Program-made: the position numbers and the translations under genes
Notes under the pieces: model-generated
Databases searched by the model: none
What the model saw: the letters and a program-made list of their open reading frames with translations, nothing else
What the model was told of the DNA's origin: nothing
Shown here: piece by piece, positions 6,946-14,436 of the stretch
Numbering within the stretch: the first letter of the stretch is position 1
How the letters are laid out: each line of letters begins with the position of its first letter
Source of the DNA: Lachnospiraceae bacterium
GTDB lineage: Bacteria > Bacillota > Clostridia > Lachnospirales > Lachnospiraceae
Assembly (NCBI GenBank): GCA_900757145.1
Contig: CAAEMT010000058.1
Span: 1 to 19,248 of the forward strand
Length of the DNA stretch: 19,248 nucleotides
Direction: 5' to 3'

Positions 6946-6973
6946 TTTCCTAATCTGGTAACTGTGTTACAAT
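6945..6973 (+). promoter_or_regulatory. Possible promoter with palindrome GTAAC-TGT-GTTAC
   Basis: A good -10 (TACAAT, 6968-6973) lies 17 nt after a weak -35 (TTTTCC, 6945-6950). A perfect 5-bp inverted repeat GTAAC/GTTAC (6958-6970) overlaps the -10. It is the only promoter candidate ahead of the metallopeptidase and two-component genes. The palindrome may be an operator or chance. Confidence 0.35.
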
Positions 6974-7027
6974 AGCTAAGAAAAAGGCAGATAAATTTTC
7001 AGCTATTGATCGGGAGGAACAGAAAAG

Positions 7028-7555
7028 ATGATTTCGGCATACACTCTCATTCGCTCTGCACGCCGTACTATAGCGATCTGCATACAGAAGGACGGTTCGG
7101 TGATCGTGCGCGCGCCGTATAGGCTGCCGCGTACGGCAATCGAGACATTTGTGGAAAAAAAGCAGAAATGGATCGAAGCGCAGCAGAAAAAATGTGAAGA
7201 GCGGCAAAGCGGCAGAATTGAGGTAAGCAGGGAAGAACGGGTTTGCGGTATGGAAAAGGCAAGAGAAGTGATTGCACGCAGAACTGCGCATTTTGCGGAA
7301 GTGATGGGCGTGGATTACGGCAGAATTACGATCAGGGAGCAAAAGACGCGGTGGGGGAGCTGCAGCAGCGCAGGCAATCTGAATTTTAATTGGAAACTGA
7401 TTCTGCTGCCGCCGGAGGTGCTTGATTATGTAGTGGTACATGAATTGGCGCACAGGCGGGAGATGAATCATTCCGAAAATTTCTGGAAAATTGTGGAGCA
7501 GGTATTGCCTGATTATAAGGAATGCCGGAAAATGCTGCGAAAGACGTATGTTTAG
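7028..7555 (+). CDS. YgjP-like (M48-type, DUF45) metallopeptidase
   Basis: This is a 175-residue soluble protein. Its zinc site is HELAHRREMNHSENFW (138-153): His138, Glu139 and His142 form the HExxH motif, and His148 is the probable third ligand. The family signature KTRWGSCSS (106-114) and the NFNWKLILLPPEVLDYVVVHEL run confirm the YgjP/WLM-related group. The N-terminal half is a basic beta-rich segment typical of the family. Function is poorly defined; the family is annotated as a putative metal-dependent hydrolase/peptidase. The RBS GGGAGGA lies 10 nt before the ATG. The 57-nt gap to the response regulator suggests a shared transcript. Confidence 0.88.
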   Translation: MISAYTLIRSARRTIAICIQKDGSVIVRAPYRLPRTAIETFVEKKQKWIEAQQKKCEERQSGRIEVSREERVCGMEKAREVIARRTAHFAEVMGVDYGRITIREQKTRWGSCSSAGNLNFNWKLILLPPEVLDYVVVHELAHRREMNHSENFWKIVEQVLPDYKECRKMLRKTYV

Positions 7556-7612
7556 AGAAAGATGACTGTTGGGAGAAATGAATGTCTGTAAGATATGGAA
7601 AGGGGAAAATAA

Positions 7613-8266
7613 ATGATTAAGATACTGATTGTGGAGGATGAGGAGCCGATCGCAAATCTGATCCGGATGAATCTCGTAAAGGCGGGGTATCAGTGCGAAA
7701 TTGCTTCGGACGGAGAAATGGCGGCGGACGCGATCGCTGAGAGGCCATTTGACCTGATCTTGCTGGATATCATGCTTCCGAAACTGAACGGGTATGAGGT
7801 GCTGGAGTATGCAAAGGATGTCGGGGTGCCGGTAATCTTTTTGACTGCGATGGGGGAGACGCAGCAGAAGGTGAAGGGGCTGAAGCTCGGCGCAGAGGAT
7901 TATATCGCAAAGCCGTTTGAGATTGCAGAGCTTCTCGCGAGAGTGGAGACAGTGCTGCGCCGCTATAAAAAAACGGAGAGAAAATTCGGATTTCTGGATA
8001 TTGAGATCGATACGGACTCCCATACCGTTACACAGGGCGGGCATCCCGTCGATCTGACGATGAAGGAGTACGATCTTCTGCTGCTCTTTTTGCGCAATAA
8101 GAACCGTGCGCTTTATCGCGAAACCATCTATGAAAACGTATGGGGAGGCGAGTACAGCGGTACGGGACGCACAGTCGATCTGCATGTACAGCGTCTCAAG
8201 AAAAAACTGGGACTTGAGGATCACATTGTAGCGATCTATAAGGTGGGATACCGGCTCGTAGTCTGA
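7613..8266 (+). CDS. OmpR/PhoB-family response regulator
   Basis: The receiver domain (1-115) has an acidic pocket of Glu8/Asp9, phospho-acceptor Asp52 in LLDIMLP, Thr79 and Lys101 in AKPF, so it looks fully functional. The C-terminal winged-helix DNA-binding domain (about 125-216) carries DLTMKEYDLLLLFLRN, TVDLHVQRLKKKL and the terminal YKVGYRLV. Length is normal at 217 residues. The RBS AAAGGGG lies 7 nt before the ATG. A histidine kinase gene starts 20 nt downstream. The neighbourhood of D,D-carboxypeptidase and MurE-like genes suggests a cell-wall stimulus. Candidate binding sites are the 11-bp-phased GATACA repeats at 10900-10943; OmpR-family dimers typically bind direct repeats with that spacing. 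Confidence 0.95.
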   Translation: MIKILIVEDEEPIANLIRMNLVKAGYQCEIASDGEMAADAIAERPFDLILLDIMLPKLNGYEVLEYAKDVGVPVIFLTAMGETQQKVKGLKLGAEDYIAKPFEIAELLARVETVLRRYKKTERKFGFLDIEIDTDSHTVTQGGHPVDLTMKEYDLLLLFLRNKNRALYRETIYENVWGGEYSGTGRTVDLHVQRLKKKLGLEDHIVAIYKVGYRLVV

Positions 8267-8286
8267 GCAGGCGTCAGGAGGGTGGA

Positions 8287-9771
8287 ATGAAATTATCGTG
8301 GAAACTGTTTTTTATCACGACACCGATTTTTATTATTTTTCTGACTGTATTTGGGACGTGGATGGTACAGGACAGCTTTGAGAAGAGCTATGACCGTGAG
8401 GTGCAGCAGTGTATTGTCGAAAATCAGATGTTTCAAAATTCGTATGAGCTGACGATGAATGCTCTGTCGCAGGAGCAACGCGAACGCCTTTCCGTTCAGC
8501 AGATCGTAGAGAGCTTTCATCGGATGGATGCCGGACGGAATACATCAGCGCGTATTTTAGCGCAGGACGGGACTGTGCTGTATCAGGACGGCGGCTGTGT
8601 TGTAGCGCATAGGATCATAGAAAAGCTTGATGAGAAGCACAACGTCGGATATGAGGCAGTCAAGTCAGGCAGCGAAGTATATATTGTCGTGCTTGGCAGG
8701 AGTATTTTGAGTCAGTATATAGAGACAACGAAAAATATCACACAGATCTATCGCAGCAGAGAAGATATGTATGAAAGATATCAGATGGGCGTGCTTTTGA
8801 TGACGGTCCTGGTCGGAGCAGTGATTTTAGTCGTTCTCTTTTTTGTCATGCGCAATATGCAGAAACTTTCAAGAGCAACGAGGCAGTTTGCGCGTGGAAA
8901 GTACGATACACGGGTAGATATCCGAAGCGGTGATGAGATCGGCACACTGGCTTCTGATTTTAACTGGATGGCGAATGCGATGAATACGCAGATGGTACAG
9001 CTCCAAAATGAGGTGCAGCGGCAGGAAGAGTTTACTGCGGCATTTGCACATGAGCTGAAGACGCCTTTGACATCGATCATCGGCTATGCCGATACGATAC
9101 GACAGATGGAACTTTCTGCGGAAGAGACGGATATGTGTGCGGATTATATATACCGGCAGGGAAAAAGACTCCAGTCGCTTTCTTATAAACTTTTAGAAAT
9201 GACGCTTGCGGGGCAGCAGGAGATCGTGTACCGTGAGATCTATATGCCGGAGTTTTTAGAGGGAGTGAAAAAGACGGTTGCGCAGTCTCTTCTGGAAAAG
9301 AAGATCGTGCTTTATGTGGAGGCGCAGAATGGAGTGATATACGGAGATCGGGAACTGCTGGGTTCTGTTTTTATTAATCTGATCGATAATGCTAGGAAGG
9401 CATCTGACGCAGGAAAACGTATCTGGGTGTATGGTAGGAGTGTTCCGGGAGGATATACGGTGACGGTAGAGGATGAGGGACGCGGCGTTACACAGGAGGA
9501 GCTTTCCAGGATTACGGAGCCGTTCTATATGGTGGATAAGTCGCGAGCTAGAAAGGAAGGCGGAGCGGGACTTGGGTTGGCGCTTTGCCGTAAGATCATC
9601 GATCTGCATCAGGGAAGCTGGCAGTTTGAAAGCGAGCCGGGAAAGGGAATGCGTATTACCGTACTGTTTGGGCTGCCGGATGTGACTGGACGCAGACGTG
9701 TGCGGCGCAGACGTCCGGAAAAACGTGAGAAACAGATAGGCAAACGTCATGGACGGCGGGCAGATGGATAA
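8287..9771 (+). CDS. Membrane sensor histidine kinase (HisKA, HAMP)
   Basis: The domain order is TM1 (about 6-27), an extracytoplasmic sensor region of about 135 residues, TM2 (about 166-188), HAMP (about 190-243), and a HisKA H-box FAHELKTPLTS (253-263) with phospho-acceptor His255. The ATPase domain has N-box NLIDNA (364-369), G1 DEGRG (396-400), F-box EPFYMVDKS (411-419) and G2 GAGLGLA (426-432). It should phosphorylate Asp52 of the regulator encoded 20 nt upstream. The RBS GGAGGGTGG is close to the ATG. After the usual end of the ATPase fold (FGLPD, 461-465) there is an unusual strongly basic tail of about 29 residues rich in Arg (GRRRVRRRRPEKR), possibly membrane-binding or a read-on end. 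The stimulus is unknown. Confidence 0.95.
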   Translation: MKLSWKLFFITTPIFIIFLTVFGTWMVQDSFEKSYDREVQQCIVENQMFQNSYELTMNALSQEQRERLSVQQIVESFHRMDAGRNTSARILAQDGTVLYQDGGCVVAHRIIEKLDEKHNVGYEAVKSGSEVYIVVLGRSILSQYIETTKNITQIYRSREDMYERYQMGVLLMTVLVGAVILVVLFFVMRNMQKLSRATRQFARGKYDTRVDIRSGDEIGTLASDFNWMANAMNTQMVQLQNEVQRQEEFTAAFAHELKTPLTSIIGYADTIRQMELSAEETDMCADYIYRQGKRLQSLSYKLLEMTLAGQQEIVYREIYMPEFLEGVKKTVAQSLLEKKIVLYVEAQNGVIYGDRELLGSVFINLIDNARKASDAGKRIWVYGRSVPGGYTVTVEDEGRGVTQEELSRITEPFYMVDKSRARKEGGAGLGLALCRKIIDLHQGSWQFESEPGKGMRITVLFGLPDVTGRRRVRRRRPEKREKQIGKRHGRRADG

Positions 9772-9860
9772 GCGCTCCATCTCTAAAATAAGAGCAAAAG
9801 ACGCGCAGATGCCACGGCAGAAGGGCAGATGCGTAAAAGCATCGGCAGAAAGGAGCTTCT

Positions 9861-10895
9861 ATGCGGCAGAAGAATAAGTGGAAAACAGTATTACAGTATA
9901 CGATCGGCGTGGCAGCGCTCGCGCTTTGCGTTGCAGCAGCGATGTTTCTTCCCGAGCAGTACGCACAGTGGTCGGATGAAAAGAATCTTGGAACAGTGAC
10001 GCTTTCGAACCGCGATACGATCGATTTTTTAAATGCGCAGCAGCTCGATATAGAAGAGCGTTTGCAGAAAATATATTTTGCGCAGGATTTTTATTTTATG
10101 GAGTCGATTGATTTTTATCCGAGTCTGTATTTTGATTCTGAGATGGAACTGCTTGAGCGGTGTGTCCATTTAACGACACAATGGTGTGATGCAGGGCTGC
10201 TTCCGACACAGTGTGAAACGATGGCGCGTGGGCTGGAGAAGGCAATGAAAGATGGAACAGATGAGTACGTTATTTCTCTTGATGTCGCAGGATGGATCGG
10301 AAGAAACAGTGAGGGTTCAGAAGAGATGATGGTACCGATGTTTTTCGTCACGATTGAGGATATGGAGGATTGGGAAAGACTGTCGCTTGTCATGGACAGC
10401 GAGGTTGAACTTCTCTACTGTGCGGTATACAACGGCGATGGTGCGGTAAGGCAGATCATAAAGGAACTGGGATATGGTACGTTGGAAGAGGCAGAGCAGT
10501 ATAGGGAGAGCCACGGGAGGCTTAGTGAACCTCACATAGAGCCGCGGAAACTGGACTTTGCAAAGGCATTCGGGGCAAAAAGTGCACAGGCAGAAGAAAC
10601 ACCGAAAGAATTCAATGTGACGGCAAAGCTTACGTTTGATACGTTTGAGGCAGATGCGATACGCTGTCTTGTGACAGGGGATTATGCGGGATTCGGTATT
10701 GCTGCTGTATATGATGGGAAGAAAGGCAGAAGTTTCCTGGATCAGCTTTTTAATTTAGTATATGATACGAGTGTGGAGATAATTTCTACCGAGGAGTTCT
10801 TGTATCTGACTTCGAATGAAGCAAGCGAGGGTATGTCGGATGCGGAAGTATTGCAGGAATATCGCTCGGAAGATGAAAATATCGCAGTTGATTAA
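9861..10895 (+). CDS. Membrane-anchored extracytoplasmic protein of unknown function, linked to the two-component system
   Basis: I do not recognise this family. The 344-residue protein has a short basic N terminus, one hydrophobic segment (about 12-30) acting as a signal anchor, and an acidic, mostly globular remainder with no lipobox. No catalytic motif stands out. The C-terminal part ends in an acidic stretch. It lies 89 nt after the kinase with a good RBS (AAAGGAG, 7 nt). The same-strand order regulator-kinase-this gene suggests a partner or accessory sensor protein, as seen for YycH/YycI-like proteins of other kinases. That is an analogy only, since no sequence similarity is claimed. A terminator follows at 10949-10987. 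Confidence 0.75.
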   Translation: MRQKNKWKTVLQYTIGVAALALCVAAAMFLPEQYAQWSDEKNLGTVTLSNRDTIDFLNAQQLDIEERLQKIYFAQDFYFMESIDFYPSLYFDSEMELLERCVHLTTQWCDAGLLPTQCETMARGLEKAMKDGTDEYVISLDVAGWIGRNSEGSEEMMVPMFFVTIEDMEDWERLSLVMDSEVELLYCAVYNGDGAVRQIIKELGYGTLEEAEQYRESHGRLSEPHIEPRKLDFAKAFGAKSAQAEETPKEFNVTAKLTFDTFEADAIRCLVTGDYAGFGIAAVYDGKKGRSFLDQLFNLVYDTSVEIISTEEFLYLTSNEASEGMSDAEVLQEYRSEDENIAVD

Positions 10896-10899
10896 AAAT

Positions 10900-10943
10900 G
10901 ATACAACTATGATACAATTTTGAGAACATTTTGATACATGCCA
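10900..10943 (+). promoter_or_regulatory. Four tandem 11-bp direct repeats (GATACA boxes), candidate response-regulator binding site
   Basis: Four consecutive 11-mers read GATACAACTAT, GATACAATTTT, GAGAACATTTT and GATACATGCCA. The heptamer TGATACA occurs at 10899, 10910 and 10932, which is offsets of 11 and 22 (one and two helical turns). Head-to-tail 11-bp spacing is the typical site architecture of OmpR/PhoB-family regulators. The last box ends just ahead of a possible -10 (TATCCT, 10948-10953), as in PhoB-activated promoters where the box replaces the -35. The likely target is the vanY-like gene, and the likely ligand is the regulator encoded at 7613-8266. Confidence 0.6.
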
Positions 10944-10948
10944 GGCTT

Positions 10949-10987
10949 ATCCTCTTCGTAGTAAGACAGCTACGGAGGGGATTTTTT
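10949..10987 (+). terminator. Intrinsic terminator before the vanY-like gene
   Basis: An 11-bp stem with two wobbles (CCTCTTCGTAG with CTACGGAGGGG) is followed by ATTTTTT. It would end the regulator-kinase-unknown operon. Its 3' arm contains the GGAGGGG that can serve as RBS for the next gene, and a start near 10960 would escape it. Confidence 0.75.
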
Positions 10988-10988
10988 A

Positions 10989-11939
10989 ATGTGTACATTT
11001 GAATATATTTCACTGGATGATGATCATGGAATAAGCGGAACGCATACGGGGAGCGGCTGTGTTTGTGCGGTTTCGGGAAGACTTTGCGAAAGCAGCAGGA
11101 GAAAGAGAAACAGTCAGAAGGCAGATGAGCGTGCGCGAAGCGCGGTGACGGCTATAGAGAATGAGAACTATAGAAAGAGAGGAGGCAAAAAGGAAAAAGG
11201 ACGGAGGCGAAGGAGAAAGGATGCATTCGGTTTTTCGTGGAAAGGAAGAATGCTGATTGGAGCAGTGATCATTGCTGCAGGGACGGTTACGGCATGGGGG
11301 CTGCGCGGCAGCATGAGCGGCGAAGCGACATGGGGAAGGCGAATCATTGAACATTACGATACGGGGGCGTCGGAGACAGAGCTTTTGATGCTTGTCAATA
11401 AGGATCATCCGCTTCCGGAGGATTATGAGCCTGTACTGCACTGGCTGAACAACGGTTCCTGCGCGGTGGCGGAGGAGATGTACGGGCCGCTTAAGGAGAT
11501 GCTGACGGACGGTTCGAGGGAAGGTCTGGAGTTTGTCGTGGCATCCGGCTATCGTGACAGCGCGTATCAGCAGCAGCTTCTCGACGAGGATATTCAGGCG
11601 GCTATGGAGAGCGAGGGACTTACGTGGGACGAGGCGTATGCGCAGGAGACGAGAGAGACGATGCCGCCGGGGTACAGCGAACACGGAACGGGGCTTGCCG
11701 CTGACATCGTAGCGCTTGACTATCAGGTGCTCGACGAGGCGCAGGAGAGCACGCCGGAAAACAAGTGGCTTCGGGAAAACTGCAGCAGATACGGATTTAT
11801 CCTGCGCTATCCGAGAGGTACGGAGCATATCACGGGGATCGATTATGAAGCGTGGCATTTTCGCTACGTGGGAAAAGAGGCGGCAGAGGAGATCACAAGG
11901 CGCGGCATTACGCTGGAGGAGTTCCTTGGAAAAGCGTAA
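10989..11939 (+). CDS. VanY-type D-alanyl-D-alanine carboxypeptidase (peptidase M15B)
   Basis: This is a membrane-anchored zinc carboxypeptidase that trims the terminal D-Ala of peptidoglycan stem peptides. Seen: the substrate-binding stretch VASGYRDSAYQQQLLDE (184-200); the zinc motif SEHGTGLAADI (230-240) with His232 and Asp239; and EAWHFRY (287-293) with catalytic Glu287 and zinc ligand His290. One membrane segment (about 88-105) precedes the extracellular domain. The 87 residues before it are strongly basic (RKRGGKKEKGRRRRRK) and unusual for the family. Starting at 10989 gives an RBS GGAGGGG 8 nt upstream. A start at the internal ATG 11250 would give a standard short anchor but has poorer RBS spacing, so the true start is uncertain. 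With the adjacent two-component system and MurE-like gene it suggests cell-wall remodelling. Confidence 0.88.
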   Translation: MCTFEYISLDDDHGISGTHTGSGCVCAVSGRLCESSRRKRNSQKADERARSAVTAIENENYRKRGGKKEKGRRRRRKDAFGFSWKGRMLIGAVIIAAGTVTAWGLRGSMSGEATWGRRIIEHYDTGASETELLMLVNKDHPLPEDYEPVLHWLNNGSCAVAEEMYGPLKEMLTDGSREGLEFVVASGYRDSAYQQQLLDEDIQAAMESEGLTWDEAYAQETRETMPPGYSEHGTGLAADIVALDYQVLDEAQESTPENKWLRENCSRYGFILRYPRGTEHITGIDYEAWHFRYVGKEAAEEITRRGITLEEFLGKA

Positions 11940-12033
11940 GAAAAGCGAAAAGAGAATAAAAAAGGATGAATTGTGCAACGAAACGCACGAATGCGGTATC
12001 TAATGAGCAGAAGCCGCTGGATGAGGAAATCGA

Positions 12034-13566
12034 ATGAGGAGGAAAATTGGGATGATCACAACGGAACAGATTGCAGCAGCCCTGGCAGATCGCGGACTGC
12101 TGCTTTGTATAGAGACAGGACAGGGAAAAGAGGTAACGTATCTTACGTGTGATTCGCGTAAGGTCTGCAAGGGGGCAATGTTTGTCTGCAAGGGCGCGGC
12201 TTTTTTGCCGAAATATCTTGAAGAGGCATCAAAGCGCGGAGCCGGTTCCTATATCAGCGAGCGCATTCTTCCGGAGGGAGAGGGACTGACGGCAATTCTT
12301 GTGACAGATATCAGAAAAGCAATGGCAGCGGCGGCAGCCTGTTTTTTTGGCTACAGACCAGGAGCGCCAAAGCTTACCGGAATCACAGGCACAAAGGGAA
12401 AAACAACAACGGCATGGTATTTAAAAGCAATACTGGATGAATGGATGAAGGAGCTTGGAAGACCGGAGACAGGACTTTTATCTACGATACGCAATTATGA
12501 CGGAGAAACATGGGAGGACTCTGTGATGACGACACCGGAGCCGGTGGAGCTGCATGAGTTCCTTTCGCACGCAGTAAAAAATGATCTGTCTTATACAACG
12601 ATGGAGGTATCCAGTCAGGCGCTGAAATACGGGCGTGTACGGGAACTGCGTTTTCAGGTTGGGGTTTTTCTGAATATTTCGGAGGATCATATCAGCCCGC
12701 GAGAGCATGAAGATTTTGAGGATTATTTCAGCTCAAAGCTGTCCATCTTTCGCCAGTGCGACACGGCGTGTGTCAATCTCGACAGCGACCATATGCAGCG
12801 CATCGTAAAGGCGGCGCATAAAGCGGGCAGGATCGTGACGTTCGGCAGGCATTGCCATGCTGATCTGCGTTATACGGACGTTCGGGTAAAGGAGAGCGGC
12901 ACTGCGTTTACAGTGACCTGCAAGAATTTCACCGAGACATTTGAACTTGCGATGAAAGGGAGATTCAATATAGAGAATGCGATGGCAGCGATCGCGGCAG
13001 CATATGTATATGGAGTACCGGTATCGTGTATGCGAAGGGCGCTTGCGGCAACGTGCGTGCCGGGGAGGATGGAGACTTTTGCGAGCAGCGATGGGAAGAT
13101 CTGTGGTATTGTCGACTTTGCGCACAACCGTCTGAGCTTTGAAAAGCTGTTCGACGCAGTATTTCAGGAGTATGGATCCTGCAAAAAGATCATTACTGTA
13201 TTCGGCTGTCCGGGCGGAAAAGCGCTGAACCGCAGAAGGGAGCTCGGTCTGATCGCGGGGCTGTTTTCTGATTACGTGATGGTGACCTCGGACGATCCCG
13301 ATACAGAGTGTCCGGAATCTATTGCACAGGAGATCAGCCGATATGTCGAGATGACAGGCTGCGCGTGCGGATTTTCCGCAGAGCGAAAGGATGCGGTTTG
13401 TCTGGCAGTCAAAAAAGCGGCGCAGTACAAGGAAAAGACGATGATATTATTGCTCGGAAGAGGATGTGAAAAGTATCAGAAAACTGCGGAGGGACTTCTT
13501 GCATATCCGACAGACGCAGTTTTGATGCAGGAAGCGATCCGAATGTATGAGGGTGTGCAGATATAA
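12034..13566 (+). CDS. MurE-like UDP-MurNAc-tripeptide synthetase family ligase, non-diaminopimelate signature
   Basis: This is an ATP-dependent Mur ligase that adds the third amino acid to UDP-MurNAc-L-Ala-D-Glu in the cytoplasm. Seen: the N-terminal UDP-binding domain with TCDSRKVCKGAMF (38-50), P-loop GITGTKGKTTT (116-126), TTPEP (166-170), and MEVSSQAL (190-197). The Mur C-terminal domain has DFAHNRLSFEKLF (361-373). The position that reads DNPR in meso-diaminopimelate enzymes is DDPDTE (420-425), lacking the Arg that contacts diaminopimelate. GKGHE is replaced by GRGCEKYQ (475-482). These changes look closer to Lys-type or paralogous MurE proteins. Two starts are possible: 12034, or 12052, which has AGGAGG 9 nt upstream and is the better choice (504 residues). 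It lies 94 nt after the vanY-like gene. Confidence 0.88.
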   Translation: MRRKIGMITTEQIAAALADRGLLLCIETGQGKEVTYLTCDSRKVCKGAMFVCKGAAFLPKYLEEASKRGAGSYISERILPEGEGLTAILVTDIRKAMAAAAACFFGYRPGAPKLTGITGTKGKTTTAWYLKAILDEWMKELGRPETGLLSTIRNYDGETWEDSVMTTPEPVELHEFLSHAVKNDLSYTTMEVSSQALKYGRVRELRFQVGVFLNISEDHISPREHEDFEDYFSSKLSIFRQCDTACVNLDSDHMQRIVKAAHKAGRIVTFGRHCHADLRYTDVRVKESGTAFTVTCKNFTETFELAMKGRFNIENAMAAIAAAYVYGVPVSCMRRALAATCVPGRMETFASSDGKICGIVDFAHNRLSFEKLFDAVFQEYGSCKKIITVFGCPGGKALNRRRELGLIAGLFSDYVMVTSDDPDTECPESIAQEISRYVEMTGCACGFSAERKDAVCLAVKKAAQYKEKTMILLLGRGCEKYQKTAEGLLAYPTDAVLMQEAIRMYEGVQI

Positions 13567-13588
13567 GGGAGAACGAAAGAGGCGGGGA

Positions 13589-13617
13589 TTTACATTTTAC
13601 GCAAAATGTTTTATGAT
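13589..13617 (+). promoter_or_regulatory. Sigma-70-type promoter for the nitroreductase gene
   Basis: A -35 TTTACA (13589-13594), a 17-nt spacer and -10 TATGAT (13612-13617) give a near-consensus promoter 95 nt before the start codon. No terminator is seen between the MurE-like gene and this promoter. Confidence 0.75.
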
Positions 13618-13711
13618 AAAAATATCTTATAATGCCGGAAATATAAGAGCGCAAAGAGCAGGATAATTCGTCAGGCATTTTAAGTATTCAGACGAAAAGA
13701 AGGTGCGGAGA

Positions 13712-14290
13712 ATGTTTAAGGATCTTGTAAAAGCAAACAGGAGCTATCGCGGTTTTGATGAGAGCCGCCGCGTGACAAGAGAAGAGCTTACGGAGATGGT
13801 CGATTGTGCAAGGCTTGCTGCGTCCAGTGTGAATATGCAGCCGTTTCAGTATTATCTTGCATGGGAGAAGGAGGATGTGGACCGGATTTTTCCGCTGACA
13901 AAATGGGCGAAAAATCTTCCCGATATGACGCTTCCGCATCCCGGAATGCGTCCGACAGGGTATATTGTGATCTGCCAGAATACAGATGTATGGGAGTCTC
14001 TGGCGCGGTTTCAGAAGGATGTGGGGATCGCCGCGCAGACGATGCTGCTTGCAGCGACGGAAATGGGACTTGGAGGCTGTATGATCGGCAACTTTCATGC
14101 AGGCGAGGTAAAAGAGGCACTTTCACTGGCGGATAATCTTGCGCCGCTTTTGATCGTGGCGGTCGGAAAGCCCGCGGAGAAGGTCGTGCTGACAGAGATA
14201 GAAAAGGGGGAGCCGACTGCGTATTACCGCGATGAGAATGACGTTCACTACGTTCCGAAGAGAAAGCTTTCAGATATTCTTTTGAACTGA
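13712..14290 (+). CDS. Nitroreductase-family FMN oxidoreductase
   Basis: This is a soluble FMN-dependent NAD(P)H oxidoreductase of the nitroreductase family (about 190 residues, normal length). Seen: the N-terminal helix with the RSYRGFD motif (FMN phosphate-binding Arg), AARLAASSVNMQPFQYYL (the SxxNxQP flavin-binding stretch), AAQTMLLAATEMGLGGCMIGNF in the second half, and the closing VGKPAEK. The substrate cannot be told from sequence; family members reduce quinones, nitro compounds or flavins. The ATG at 13712 has AAGG 9 nt upstream and is preferred over the in-frame GTG at 13703. It has its own promoter and 146 nt before the next gene. Confidence 0.9.
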   Translation: MFKDLVKANRSYRGFDESRRVTREELTEMVDCARLAASSVNMQPFQYYLAWEKEDVDRIFPLTKWAKNLPDMTLPHPGMRPTGYIVICQNTDVWESLARFQKDVGIAAQTMLLAATEMGLGGCMIGNFHAGEVKEALSLADNLAPLLIVAVGKPAEKVVLTEIEKGEPTAYYRDENDVHYVPKRKLSDILLN

Positions 14291-14392
14291 CAGATAAAGA
14301 AGCTTCCGATAGGCAGGAAAGAACTGTTGAAAAAAAGCAGGAATTGGAAATCGAAAAAAATGTACGGTCAGGCACTTGTTGGATATAGTCGG

Positions 14393-14420
14393 GATATGAT
14401 AATATAAGCGCATCAATAGA
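14393..14420 (+). promoter_or_regulatory. Possible promoter for the ZIP transporter gene
   Basis: The stretch around 14380-14405 holds TTGTTG, then a 16-nt spacer, then GATAATATAAG, a plausible but loose -35/-10 pair. No terminator hairpin was found between the nitroreductase gene and here, so read-through is also possible. Boundaries are approximate. Confidence 0.3.
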
Positions 14421-14436
14421 TAAAGGAGCTTATACG

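Noticed and set aside
6950..8224. Long minus-strand open frame (424 codons) opposite the metallopeptidase and response regulator
   Set aside because: Its translation is a His/Leu/Arg-rich shadow without motifs, and the + strand genes here have clear domains and ribosome binding sites.
9827..9843. GATGC/GCATC hairpin after the kinase gene as a terminator
   Set aside because: The stem is short and no T tract follows; the next gene has a good ribosome binding site and is probably co-transcribed.
11010..11978. Minus-strand open frame (322 codons) opposite the vanY-like gene
   Set aside because: No recognisable domain and low-complexity Arg/Leu content; the + strand VanY zinc motifs are unambiguous.
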